64,000 nucleotides of DNA from Epiperipatus broadwayi (Eukaryota; Onychophora; Udeonychophora; Euonychophora; Peripatidae), in assembly GCA_028023455.1 (NCBI GenBank), contig JAQFVV010012402.1:12382292-12446291 (forward strand), written 5' to 3'. Position 1 is the stretch's first letter; each line of letters opens with the position of its first letter. Below the pieces are notes generated by a model, which saw nothing but the letters and a program-made list of their open reading frames with translations, made no database searches and was not told where the DNA came from. The translations under genes and the position numbers were made by a program. This document shows, one piece after another, positions 23,803-35,769 of this stretch.

Positions 23803-26800
23803 TTTTTTTTTTTTTTATAAAACAAAAAATTTTATTAACAAAGTTTACATGGTTTCATGATACTGTTTTCATACATGGTATACTGCATAACTGATTGCAA
23901 AAGTTCATAAGATCAAACACTTGGTAGATCAATCCTGGACCAAGTCTCTTTGTATAACCATTCTGGTGCAAGCAGCCGGTCCCTGGCACTTATGCTCTTG
24001 ACAAGACCTATAAAGGTCTCTGTGACTGAAGATCCTGAATGACAGAAAACACATTCGCATCTGGTCAACCAGACTGCAAAGGTAAGGAAGACAGAGAATC
24101 GGATAAGAGAAAAAATTCCTGTCTTGATGGCATTCTGGATATTTAAGGCTTCTCTGATGTCAGATGTAACTTTCTCTGTGATGAAGTTTCTGATTTGGAA
24201 AAGAAACAGACAATTATAAAGTAAATGTTGGATGGTTTCATCAGCAGTATTACATAGCTGGCATTGAGGATTGATTTTGGTGAATCCTCTTTTCCATACT
24301 AAGAAATGGTTAGTGGGTAAGGATGAGATGTTGAGCTTTAAGATAAAATCTATGTATTTTGGTTCAACAAACAGTTCTTCAATTTTTTAAGCAATGGTTT
24401 ATTGTCTATGTTCAATGTGGTCAGGAGGGAAGTCTGGTTTTGAAATCTGAGGTTATAGGCCTGCCAGTAGGTTATTTTACCTTCAAAAAAGGTTTTAGAT
24501 AGATTTATCAGCTTGGTGACATGTAACCAAATAATTGTAGCCCATCTGCTAGCAAGAGGTGGAGGTGTCTCTGTAGGTTCCACTGGATTGGCTAGGTTTA
24601 GTTCTGGCTGTTTTAAGTGAATTGCACGTAGAATTGCAATTGCCTTCTTAAATAGATTGTTGAAACAGAGTGCAATCCAAGTCCATTTAACTCTCTGGGC
24701 ATTTGCATCTTACAGACACTGATGGCAACAATCTTTCCACTCCACATGAGCTTTGAACACAGTGAGTTCATTGATGACTGAAATGCTTTAGTAGGTTTAA
24801 TTATGGGAAGATAATAATTCAGTCTCGGAAATACCAGCATGTTGAGAAGGGCTACCTTTCCTGGCAGGGAAAGAGAGATTTGGGATAAAGATCGAACCAC
24901 TTTGCTAGTTTTTTCCAAGATGGAGTGTTGGATATCTTTTGCCATAGCAAGTCTGGACTTGGCCATAGGAAAACTGAGGAATAGTTGCGGCTCAGCTGTG
25001 AAGACTGACGGAATCACTGAGCCATTGCTGATTTTCCACATGGAGGACTTGCTATAGTTGATGTTCAGATTTAGTTTCTTTGAATATTTATCAATGATTT
25101 GTGTGAGTGTTGGAAGGTGAGTTTTATTGGGGATGAAGATGGTGACATTGTCAACATAGGTTATGTGTTGTTCATGATGTTTCAGGGCTGGCACGAAAAT
25201 TCCAGGGAGTCTGCGCTCTATCTCTCTGAGCATAGGATTTATATAGGTGATGAAGCAGAGAGTGGTGAGTGGTGATCCCTGGGGAATGGAAAGATGAGAT
25301 CTGAAACCATTGGACAGTCTTCCATCCAGTGACATAAAGATAGATCTGTTCAAAAGCAGATTACCAATAATTCTGGTATAGATGCCAGGTACTTGATAAT
25401 CAAGGAGTCTGGAGTAGGACAGTAGGTATAACAGAGTTAAACACCGAGGCAAAATAACTATAGGCTTGGATTTTTTTGTGCAGTCTGATGTGTTCTACCA
25501 GAAGAAAACACTGCACAGCATCCGTGGTGGAAGAGCCCTTACGTGCAAATTGATATGGCGTGATGTGTGTATAGAGTTGATCTTGGATTTTGTCCTTGAC
25601 TATGGCCTCAATGATCTTAATTAGGAGGGAAATCATGGAAATGGGCCTTATGTTGGATAGGGTAGAGGGATTGATGGGCTTCTTTAGGAAAGGAACATGG
25701 GCCACAGGGTACAGGTCTGAAATGTTTTGAAACTCTCCTGCCAGAACATCTATCATCTGCAGTACAATGGGGGCTGTGAAATGTCTCAGGTGGACAAGTA
25801 CAAATCTCGGAATCCATGGAGTCCTGGATGAACACTCTCTGGTAAGCCATGAGCTTTTGGATTATCTGATTTTCACTGATATCATGAGTGACCCCATCTT
25901 CCAAATAATTCCAGATGTTTCCAATTTCAAATTTATAATTCTGTAGCCTGGCCTGAAAGTGTTCATGAATCTTTGCAAGCATTGCTGGGCCACTGAGGCA
26001 ACCCTGATCTACTGACAATGAAATAGGTGTGGGTCTGGCCACTGAACCAATTGCCCAGTGAATGTAGCTGCAGGTCCAGCTATTCTGGTTGGCCAAGAAG
26101 ATTTTGGACCTTTTAGTAACAATGTAATGTGCGAGGACCTCTTGCTTGCTACAATATTTAGTTTTTAGCTCCAAAATATCTTGGGGCTGAATGTCAATAT
26201 GGTATAGAGATTTTAACCTGTTGTTTATGGCATCCAAATGTTTTAATAGTTGATTTGGACCTTTGGTTTTCTTTGTGTACAAGTCTATGAGTGATTCAAT
26301 ATACCGGTGAAAGATGACCAAGCCTGTAGTGGAGGCAAAGTAAGAATTTTGATTTTTTGGAAGAAGATATATGCTTCAGAGAAGATGAGTTCTGGAGTTG
26401 TTGCTTTGTTGAGTAGTCTAATGGTAGGTGTATAATCTATATGAACTGCGGTGGTGGGATCTATATGAAGTGAAATTAGAAGAGCTAAATGATCAGTGAA
26501 GGGAACCAATTGAAGCTTGGCACATATGTCAAAGTGAAGTTCAGGTGAATAATAGAGAAAGTCGATTAGGGATTTCTTTTGCAGTGTGTAGAAGGAGAAT
26601 GATCCAGGAGGGAAAAACCCCTCTTCACACAACAGGACTCTATTAAAAGTGATGTTTTTTTTTTGTTGAAGTTATCGTAACTCGTGTTGAAGTCACCAAA
26701 AAAACAATAGGGGAAGCATCTGAAGAGAGAAAAGAAGTGATTTTATTGATTACTACTTGTGCTGAGTAAGCGTCATTTCTGATGTACAAGTAAATGATAT

Positions 26801-26847
26801 TTATTGCCATATTTCCAAAAGTGAACTTAATGACTAATAGATCATTG
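23803..26847 (-). mobile_element. Tx1/L1-like LINE, 5'-truncated in the endonuclease
   Basis: The copy ends in a poly-A tail (poly-T on the plus strand, 23803-23816) and is flanked by 'ctatatg' (23796-23802, 26848-26854), extended by T residues; this is a likely target duplication. It contains an APE-type endonuclease C-terminal half, an RT and a C-terminal CCHC-like motif. It landed in the leader of the gypsy element. Confidence 0.82.
24190..26846 (-). pseudogene. LINE endonuclease-reverse transcriptase ORF2, broken
   Basis: On the minus strand an APE endonuclease segment comes first, with GDFN at 26686-26697 and 'LIDFLYYSPEL' at about 26570-26535. A linker (26321-25750) follows. The RT has 'NIRPISMISLL' and 'EAIVKDKIQDQLYTHITPYQF' (25670-25540), then 'IPQGSPLTTLCFITYINP' (about 25290-25235). 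Its catalytic box is YVDN at 25147-25158, where a functional RT has YxDD, so the second catalytic aspartate is lost. The thumb and C-terminus carry 'SLPGKVALLNMLVFPRLNYY', 'LMWSGK' and 'RELNGLGLHS', a signature of the L1/Tx1 group. A Cys-His motif (CQLC...H....C) lies at about 24264-24209. Four long frames are joined by frameshifts. The element is dead. Confidence 0.82.
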
Positions 26848-26993
26848 CTATATGTTTGAAGTCAATTTTTTTATTTGAACAGATTTAAGTGATTTTAATA
26901 ATTATCTTAATGTAAAAACAGCAAATGTCTTTAGCTGCACTCACATAATTTTTTTTATTTTTCCAGCCAATTCTATTGGAACTGGCTTGTTTT

Positions 26994-27106
26994 TTTTGTT
27001 TTTTTTTTAAGTGTCATCGCATCAGCCGGGACGCGAACCCGCAACCTGGGCAACTGTCTGCAAGTGCAAGGCAGTCGCGCTGACCTCTTGACCACCAATG
27101 CAAGAC
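26994..27106 (-). mobile_element. tRNA-like retroposon with 17-bp TSD
   Basis: A perfect 17-bp direct repeat, 'tggaactggcttgtttt', at 26977-26993 and 27107-27123 brackets a short insert. The insert is only a tRNA-like domain plus an A-rich tail (T-rich on the plus strand, 26994-27010). On the minus strand, 27101-27019 can fold with a seven-pair acceptor stem (GCATTGG/CTGATGC, two wobble pairs). It also has an A-box-like 'TGGTCAAGAGG', a CTGC/GCAG anticodon-type stem, a long variable region and a B box, 'GGTTCGCGTCCCG'. The long variable arm resembles Leu/Ser-type tRNAs; the anticodon is ambiguous (GCA or TGC). It is best read as a tRNA-only SINE or retro-pseudogene. A working tRNA gene is less likely. 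Confidence 0.75.
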
Positions 27107-27187
27107 TGGAACTGGCTTGTTTTATACAATTTTTCCAGTCATTGGGGGAAAATAAATATGCTTGTCTGATTGCACCAAATCTATTGG

Positions 27188-27886
27188 GTTTGGTTGAATT
27201 GCAGGTTTCAGACTCACACCAACAGAAATATTAAAAATTATAAACATTCACTATTTAATATATATAATTTATTAGAACAAATATACATACATATTATACA
27301 ATCAATAAATATGTGACATATAATTTTATCAATAATGAGCTTGTCATGCTGAATGACTGGACTCCTTCCAACTGTATATTTAGCTTGCCTCATGATTTCT
27401 GGACTAAAACTCTTCCAGCTGTTCTAGACAGTTTGCCCCCAGTTTGTTAAATGACTTCTGGCTATACTGGACAGCTTGCCTTGAGTCTACTGTAGTCATA
27501 GCAGCTTCTATTGTAGGACTTGCCTCACTGTGGGGCATCGATAGTAAATATAATAGAAACACTTTCACTGTAAGAAGTGGTTTCAATGGAGAGCATGTTC
27601 AGTCAGGTAGACAGACATCTCTTCCTTGCCTTCAAAAAGGCTGACTAGTTATTGCCAGATCCCTCCCTTAATGGCAGAAGTTGGGTTCAGAAAGCCTAAC
27701 CAATGGTAGGATTTTATACACATGTTTACGCATTGACTATACTTGTTTTTATCCTTTGGTTATATTTATACATTGGTTTTCCATATGTTTACACATTGCT
27801 TAGTGACAAAGCATGCTCAATCTGATCAAATAAGGAAGGAATCTGGTCTAGTTCACTTCTGAAGGCAAGATCAGATATGATAATAT
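27188..27886 (-). repeat. 5' LTR of the Ty3/gypsy element
   Basis: This is the partner of 21108-21817. It shares 'gaattgcagNtttcagactca', 'catacatattatacaatcaa', 'gctgaatgactg' and 'ataggattttatacacatgt' in the same order. It has several small deletions relative to the other LTR. Confidence 0.7.
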
Positions 27887-29269
27887 TACTAGTATTATTA
27901 CTGTTAATCATAATTATTTTTTGAAGTACAAATCTATTTGAGCATTTCTTTAAGAAAATAGGTAATCTGTCAGTTATCTCTGTAGTCACTTTGTAGAGAA
28001 GTATTTGTTTTCAGCACATTATATAATTCAAGGAAAAGTTAATTATTGATATGTTATTCTTGCCTTGCTAACTACAAAAGTACTCATAGGATGATCAGGA
28101 ATGAGATTTTGATAAAATTTAAAAACTTAGTTTCCATATTTTAATATTAATGGGCAGTTGTCTGATTCTAATTTTTATTCTAATACTATGCTGTTCTATT
28201 TTTGTCGAAGTCTTAAATTTATTAAATTCAAAATATTAATTTTAGCATTTTTATAACTTATCACTATGCTTTTTTATATACAGTTCCCTTAGATAAAATG
28301 TTTAGTGTAGGGCTTAAGTCATTATTAAAAATTATAGCAACAATATGTATAAAATTCATTTGCATATTTGTAATTAGCACATTTGACGGTTAAGCTTTTA
28401 TTGCTTTGTTGACATGCATTATTTAACACCATCTTGAAATTTTTTATTTAAGCATTACAATTTGAATAGATATTTAAACCCAGTTCTTCTGAACTAATAG
28501 GGATATTGCAATGAATTCATAAGTTGAAAGATGAAAGTTCCTAAATTGAAACTTATTATATCATTTCTCATGAACAAACATCACTCATCTGCTAAATAAC
28601 AACCCATTCAATTAGTTATGCAAAATTAGAAGTTTTATTCATCTATTCATTTAAGAATCAACTGATGGATTTTTATTAATTAGAATTGTTGTTGAAGCTT
28701 CTCACACTAAAAATTTGCTTCATTTTCTTTAATGTCTTGTTTTATTAATTTAAAATTAGCAGCTCCAGCATTACTTGTCACATTATTTTTCCCCCTTAAG
28801 AAAAAAATGGTTGCAGAAAGTTTGCTACCAACTGAAAATAGACCTTTGATTCCTCTTTGAGATCATAAAAGAACTGAGTGATAGACAATTGGCAATATGT
28901 TAATGCAAACTAGAGAGATGAACACTCCTAAGATGAATAGATGATATTCTTTTTCTTTAGCTACATTCAAATGAATTTAAATTTGTATTTGAAAATCATT
29001 TAAACTATTAACAAACTTGATTGAAATCAATAAGCAAGATAACTGATTCTCTGTTGAGAACTGCTACAGAGATAAGTAGCACAAAAAGGTAGCAATTCAT
29101 TAGTAATTTTTTCAATTATGCAAGAGAATGCATGAAAAAAAAAAGAAGAAATGTAAAGCATTTATATTAATGCACAAAATTATTGCTGTGTAATTATGGA
29201 ATTTTAATTTATATTAGAATCATTTAAATATGTAAATGGAGAGATTTGAACTCATAATTTTTTAGTCTA
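27887..29269. other. AT-rich DNA, nothing recognised
   Basis: No coding or repeat signal was recognised. Confidence 0.5.
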
Positions 29270-29880
29270 TTCATCCTCCATTCTATTTCAAGTAACCAAT
29301 ACACATGATCACTCTCACACATATATACAATCTTTTCACCCTTTTAACTATTCAACCATCCACTTCATTGAGAAACTGATGATTGAATGCTCAAAATCCT
29401 TGTTGGATTTTATATTGGTGTGGCATACTTATGTAGACTTTATATCAGTCTAACCTCTTGTATTATCAGACATAACATATATATATACACACACGAGATT
29501 TATAACTTGTTTTGTTTTTCATATATATATATATATGAGAAGTATGGACTGAACTTATACTAAGATATAATCTATTTCCCAAGCAATAGATAATTCTAAG
29601 GCAGTCATGGGAGATTATGATCTGGCCCAACTGATGAGTGCTGGCTCTGCATGAAATACACATATGGGGATCATGTATCTTTTTTTGCATGTGTGTGGTC
29701 AAGTGCATCAGTTGTTTGAGATATTTTCACATGTGTGTGGTCATGTGTATCAGTTGCTTGAGATAGGATGGAGGATTCTGAGTTTAAATCCCTCTATTTA
29801 CATTTGTAGGAAATATTTTTCGGAATATATACTTGCCTTAGAATTAAAATTATTTAAATATATGCTAACCAGTTAAGGCA
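29270..29880. mobile_element. Diverged single copy related to the family-B array
   Basis: 29595-29690 ('gggagattatgatctggcccaactgatgagtgctgg' region) matches the array unit block around 42466-42520. 'caaccatcc' to 'gaatgctcaaa' (29352-29393) matches the block near 42151-42192 in the opposite sense. The similarity is patchy and clearly older than the array units, which differ at only a few positions. A B-box-like 'gagtttaaatccc' lies at 29779-29791. Confidence 0.5.
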
Positions 29881-30251
29881 AAGCCATGAGACTAAATTTA
29901 TCTCAATATATATGATATTTTAAAATGTGATGAACTTTCAAGCACATCTACAGTAAATGTTAATTAAACATCTTACATCATCCTCCAGTTGCTAAGTAGA
30001 TGAAAATGCTTAGCATTTAGATGATATCTTAAGTAAGATATTCAAAATTTAATGCAAATGTACTCATAGAATGTATTATTCCCTAAATATAATATATATT
30101 AATTAATGCTATTTAATATATACATAATTTAAATATTAAAAATAAACAAGGAAAAAAAATAGAAAACTCGTTTTTGATATCGTAGCCTTAAAAATAAATA
30201 CTTAATAATTAATTAATTAATTAATTAATATATGTTATGGCTTTTTTTAAG

Positions 30252-30323
30252 TTCCAACTATACTGGTTTTAGTGGATCAACATGCTGCTCATGAACGAGT
30301 TCTTCTGGAGCAATTGATGTCAG
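30252..30323 (+). CDS. MLH3: MLH3 exon with the DQHA endonuclease motif
   Basis: MLH3 pairs with MLH1 to form MutL-gamma, the nuclear nicking endonuclease of meiotic crossover resolution that also has a minor role in mismatch repair. This 72-nt exon encodes 'PTILVLVDQHAAHERVLLEQLMS'-type sequence: LVLVDQHAAHER is the MLH3 signature and is distinct from PMS2, which has DQHATDEK. It carries the complete metal-binding motif DQHA(X)2E(X)4E, so the endonuclease site is intact. The acceptor is 'tttttaag' ending at 30251 and the donor is gtatag at 30324. It enters with two bases of a split codon and leaves with one, so both flanking introns are phase 1. The phase matches the next exon. The start codon and N-terminal ATPase lie outside the window or were not found. 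Confidence 0.9.
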
Positions 30324-31807
30324 GTATAGAATATACTTAAATTAAATGGTAATAATTCCACTATATATTGTAAATATTTTTTATTTACAGAGTTAAATAT
30401 TTTTAATAGCACTAAAAATGGGTAGTCATCTTTATTCATTATTTTTCATAATCTATCTGTCTATCTATCACTCTGTGTATCTATCTAAACACACATCAAA
30501 TTTAGTTATGTACACTTATATATGTCACTTTAAACAGCTGCTTTGACATAACAGTTACATGAATGTGCTGTTAAATTGCAAATTTTTTTACAGTATAATG
30601 TTACATTCATAAAGAAATTAATATAGAATCTGAATCACAGAAAACATTTTATATTGTTCAGAAGACAACACTTCTTATCACAGTACAGCGACAGTTTAAA
30701 TGGAATTATGGGAAGATTACTTTAAACAAGCTCTCATGGTTGTTTCTTTTAAAGACCTATGATTTCATATTTATTTCATGTTTTGTATGAATGAATGTTT
30801 TGTTGATTATGTTTGCAAGTATAAATACAAAAACAATGGAAGATTTTTCTATGATTAAAGAAATTGTTTAAGCCATCTGAAAATTGTTTTACATGGTCCT
30901 TGAAAATCTATGCAATGTGATAATATGTCAAAAACAGCTGTATTGGCAAATTTTTGGAAGTGGTTCATTTTATCAGTATTGAATAAAGTTTTTTGCAATA
31001 GCTAAAACACATAATCAAAGTATTTCCATTGACTGACTAATTAATAAAAGGAAGTATTGTTTAATTAATGTGATTTTTTTTGTACGTATATTTTATATTA
31101 AATCTGAATAACATAATATCATGATTAGAAAAAACATTTAGAGATATTCTGTATAGTATTATAATCATATAATACTTTCATCAAGAAAATGCTTTCTACA
31201 GATTGGTATAGTGATAAAGTGATGAATCACATGTTTAAAGATTAACCTTTCACTTCTTTGGCTCGATGATCATGTGATCACCCAAACTAGTTTTCCATTT
31301 TAGCTTTCTTTCAAAAGCCCATTTTTATCAATATCTACTTCTTGTATATTTTGTCTATGATATAATCACTATGAAAGTTCCTCCAGGTTTAATATTTTTA
31401 ATTGATAAGCTTTTCTATTTGACTTTTTAAAAATCTCTTTATCAATTTATTTGTATCTAATTTTTTTAGATCGTAAGTTTTTAATGAAAAAAAAAGTTCA
31501 ATAACATGCTAATATTCTTGGTTTGAGACTATTTAGTTGAGTTATTTACTTATTTGCAGCTAATTTATATATCCACAAACCATTAAAAAAAAACATCTCA
31601 TTCTTTAACCGAGACGACTCTTTGAGAACTGCTGGTACGGTTTCAGTATTTCTTTTCTATTATATTTCCACAGTGATTAAAGCTTGTATCATTAAATACT
31701 GATCCAGGATGTTGTTATAGTCTGAAGAATATTTATCAGAATGCAACGGCAATGATTTACATTACATGGTGTCATTAAGATAATTCCATATCATCCAAAC
31801 TTTTACA
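30324..31807. other. MLH3 intron, 5' part
   Basis: There is a TCTA-type microsatellite at about 30452-30485. Nothing else was recognised. Confidence 0.55.
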
Positions 31808-32545
31808 GAAATTTCACAAAAAGTATTTTGTGGTTTAATTTGGAAAGCTTGGAGATTATTGATACCATGTAGATTTTGCAGTGATGTGGCTTCTGTTTTG
31901 CAAATAATGCTTCAGAGCTTCAGAAAATGTTGCAAGAGTTATCAAATGAAAATGAGAATGTAGGGCTAAAGATAAATACTGAAAAATAGTAAAGTAATTA
32001 TAAATTGGATTTTATGTGAGAAGAAGAAAATAAAGATTGATGATCATGAATTAAAAATAAGTTAACAATTACTAAAACCTTGATAAGATTATTTATGCAG
32101 ATGGAAATGTTAAGGATGAAATTAGTCATAGAGTGGAGTGCTTGTCGTAAAAATAACTTAATATTAAAAGAAATATGTCTATCTGATTGAATAGGAAGCT
32201 TTTTGATGGATGGCATTTTACTAATTTTTACTTATGGATCTGAGACTCGGACACTTATCAGAAAAATAATGTAGAGGCTTATGACTAATCAAATATATAA
32301 TGGAAGTAACAGGAAGGTATCAAAAATGAAATACTTGGGTGAGAGAACAAATGGGCATCATTGACAACATTTAAAGAATTAAGTGACTGAAAATGTTTGA
32401 TATGGATTAATGAAATAAGGAAGTTTATTTGGTTTGATATGCAGAAGAGAGGCTGTGAATTGAAAAAATCTGAATTAAGTGTGGTGAGATTTTCATCCCA
32501 CGATGAATTGATAGTGTTTGAAAATGATGATGATGATACCATTAT
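31808..32545 (+). mobile_element. Old RTE-clade LINE copy, 5'-truncated
   Basis: At DNA level it follows the 14539-15399 copy: 'aaagtattttgtggttta', 'gattttgcagtgatg', 'caaataatgcttcagagct', 'gttatcaaatgaaaatgag' and 'cttatggatctgagactcggac'. It ends in a gatgatgatgat tail at 32526-32539. Coding capacity is destroyed by many indels, so this is an older insertion than the 14.5-kb copy. Confidence 0.82.
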
Positions 32546-35500
32546 CTGAAATTGTATTACTGAAGGTTTATAATGCTTTAGACTGAAAAAAAAAATTCAA
32601 TTTTTTTCTTTTATGCAATTTGAATTTCTTTTTGCTGCTATTAATGCTATTAAAATAGCAAAAATAGAAGGAAAAATTGCTATTAATTAGGTTTGCTTTA
32701 TGCTCTGGCTTGTTTATTTATATGTTTTATTTTGGAAAACTTGATTTTTAATTATCTGAGCATATGATTTTTTTTTTTATATAATCCCAATTTAAGTTTA
32801 TTCTGAAGGTTTTTAATACATAGCAAGACATCTATTTTTGATATTCTTTTACATCATAAACATTTGAATTCATGCAATGTTTTCTTGTTGACATCTATTT
32901 GTTTAATTTTATACTTTCAATTTACTGATAATAATAATACCAGCTTCTCAAAATAGTATTACTTATGGTGAATTAATTTTCATGAAGAGTTAATACACTT
33001 TTATAGATCTCTTAGCCAAATTTTTTTTTTAAAGATTATAAAATTGAGAGTAAATTTTTTATCAGAATTAATGATTAAATTAACAATCATTATTAAAGTT
33101 TAGTACCTACATATTTTGATCCCAAATTAGCAATTTATTTATGAATATGAAATAAGATTTAATATTTTCATCTATATAATTTACCAGAAGGATCTTCCTT
33201 CCTTGAAGTTATGCTTAACTGAAGTTACCAAAATATATACTGTTTCTAACTTTAGACTTATCTTCAAAATATTACACTGTTATTTTATGTGAGATCAAAT
33301 CTGTGTATATATTTTTTATTATTATCTTAATTTAAAACTAAACATGATTGCATAAGATGCTGTTGTATTCAAAATAGAATGCAGATCAGTTGTTTTAAAA
33401 TAATTGAAATGCTCAATTGTTTTTACTTGCATATATTTATATTAAAGATTGTCATTAGCAGAATGCTTAGTGTATCTGCCTCCTATATGAGGTCATGATA
33501 TTTTAATCTTTCTAGATGAACTTTGGAGACTTTCTTTCCTGGTTACTATAATTGGGGGGGGGGGGGTAACTAGCAAACTCATAACCCACTGAGTTGGCCA
33601 TTTATTATTGTGGTTCAATGATTATCTAACTATCATTATCAGGAGTTAGAAGATTCAGTGATAATCTTGGTTTGTTAATTGAATATCAGTGTGTTAAGTG
33701 TAAAAATAAAATTGAGCTCAAGACTGATTTACACACAAAGCACTTTGCAGTCTGACCAAGAATAAGAACACTTCATATTTGAACATCAATCCAGTGTTTA
33801 AAGCCATTGAATCTGTGTTTTGTCACAATATAATGTTATATCTTGATTATTATCAATATGTTCATACCTTTACTCCCACCCTTGATTTGTAATTTACAAG
33901 TAAAGTCTTATTTGTGTGCATGTTATCTTTACCCTTTTCTAGAGCCATCAACTTTAAGCTTCAATAATCAATGCACATCAGATAATACACTGCTATAAAA
34001 TCCCCTTTGCTAGACAGGATTATGGCTTTTATCATTTAGTGCCCATTGATTATTTGAGCGTACAACAGAAGATTCTCATGTAGGATGTTGATAATTGCTC
34101 TTGAAGCATGTTAGAAATGAAAGTAATGTGATATTGTATGTGTCAGAAACATTAAGAAGTTAAAATCTTTCAAGTCACTAGCTTCACTAATTTAATGAAT
34201 AGCTGATTTTTTTTATCTATAATAGTTGTTTTTCCAACCAATTGGAACTATGTTCACTTATAAACATTATTGTAATAAATAGTTTCATTAAGCAATCATC
34301 TACTGATATTTGTAGCTCTGCTGTAGATTCGTGTTAAATGATTGTTTTTTAGATTCTGCATTTGGAACATAGTCTCACCACTTTTTAATGGGTAACTGAT
34401 ATCTGCTTAGCTGGCACACTGATATCTTCATATTTTATGAAATATTTATATCACATTGATCATCAAAGATGATGAATTCATTAACTCTGACAAATCTATC
34501 TCTCTGGATGAAGTATTTGGAGAAACAATTTGGTTACCTAACAGTGATATTTTAATAATGAGAAGGTTCACCATAAATCTTCCTTAAAGAACATAAAGCA
34601 CTTTCCAGTTATTATTAGATAGCTTTTGCTAGTATACTCTCTCATATTTATTTATTTTTTTGCTTTATTTAATGGCATATTCATTATTGTTATGATGAAA
34701 TTCATCTATCATTTCTTTTCTAATGAATTAGATTGTCAATTATTACAACATTAATGTCATGAATTCTGTGTTCTTAATAGTTTAATACTTGATAGAGTTG
34801 TGGATTACTCAAGACCCATACATTTTCCACTCTCTTAAATCATTATCGGTGCTTATACTTCATTAGAACTCCTAAGCCCATTTTATTTTTTTTATAGGTT
34901 TTGTTAATTGCACTTAATGTTAAAGTAATAAAAAAAAAGTTTAATTTATTGAGCATAGGTATGTAAAGATATATTGATTCAGTAAGGATCTAAAATATTT
35001 ATTTATAAAATATAATAATGCTTGAAACATGATCCTAAGATTTATTTATTTTTAATGAAAGAATTTTGGTTTGGCTGTAATCAATAAATAGATTACAAAC
35101 AAAAGTAGGTCAGTTTTACAGGTGTAACAAGTTTTTCAATAAGTGTCATTCTAGATAACGGAACTATTTTTTTCAGTGATTCGTTTCAGTAATTAGATAA
35201 TGATTTTGTTCAAGAAGCATATTGCTAAAGAGTAACAAGTTGTTTGCTTTTTGTCATAAAAATAATTTGTAGCGTAAATTAGACATAAAGAAACGATTTC
35301 TGTTTCTGTTGTATAACGTTAAATTATTACATATCATACTTTTTACAACTGGATATGATGATGAAGAGATTGAAAAAGAATTACATAGATAGTTGAAACA
35401 TCAGACAAGAGACTTGATTGCTGCTGATTTTGGTTATTATATCAAAAATAAAATTAAGTTCATATTTTAATTGTTTGACTTCTTATAATTACAAGTTAGG

Positions 35501-35769
35501 AAATGAAACGTTTTTTTAATTATTTAAAGTATTATGAGTATTGTATCTTCTTATTGAGAAGTTGACACCAAAAAAATTTTGATAGGGATACTGATATATC
35601 AGTATTATCTGTCAAGAGAAATTGAGAAACTTCAGAAAGAGAATCCTGGGTGTGTGGATTAACCTTAAGCATATTAAATGCGCAACCTTTATGACTGTTA
35701 ACACTGAAAAATTTAGTCCTGATTTTAAATTTTTTTAAGTGGACAATGTGTATAATTAGTTAATGAGTT
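32546..35769. other. MLH3 intron, mostly unrecognised
   Basis: There is a 14-G run at about 33553-33566. On its 3' side, read on the minus strand (33600-33575), 'TGGCCAACTCAGTGGGTTA' resembles a tRNA A box, so a degraded SINE head is possible. The last bases (35756-35769) are the left target duplication of the following array. Confidence 0.45.

Larger units (their letters stand above)
21108..27886 (-). mobile_element. Ty3/gypsy LTR retrotransposon, internally deleted and invaded by two retroposons
   Basis: The order on the minus strand is: 5' LTR (27886-27188), leader, gag (ATG at 23508), protease, a short C-terminal coding piece (about 22118-21820), and 3' LTR (21817-21108). No RT, RNase H or integrase sequence lies between the protease and the 3' LTR, so the body has lost most of pol. 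A LINE (23803-26847) and a tRNA-like retroposon (26994-27106) are inserted in the leader. Subtracting them leaves about 600 bp between the 5' LTR and gag. Confidence 0.72.

Noticed and set aside
1-30251. Search for the preceding MLH3 exon (VDNKFIA..MS-type block)
   Set aside because: No convincing in-phase match with splice sites was found, so the exon is probably outside the window. A profile search would be needed to be sure.
33553-33566. G-run as a G-quadruplex or regulatory element
   Set aside because: A single homopolymer run without further G-tracts; more likely a mononucleotide repeat, possibly with length errors.
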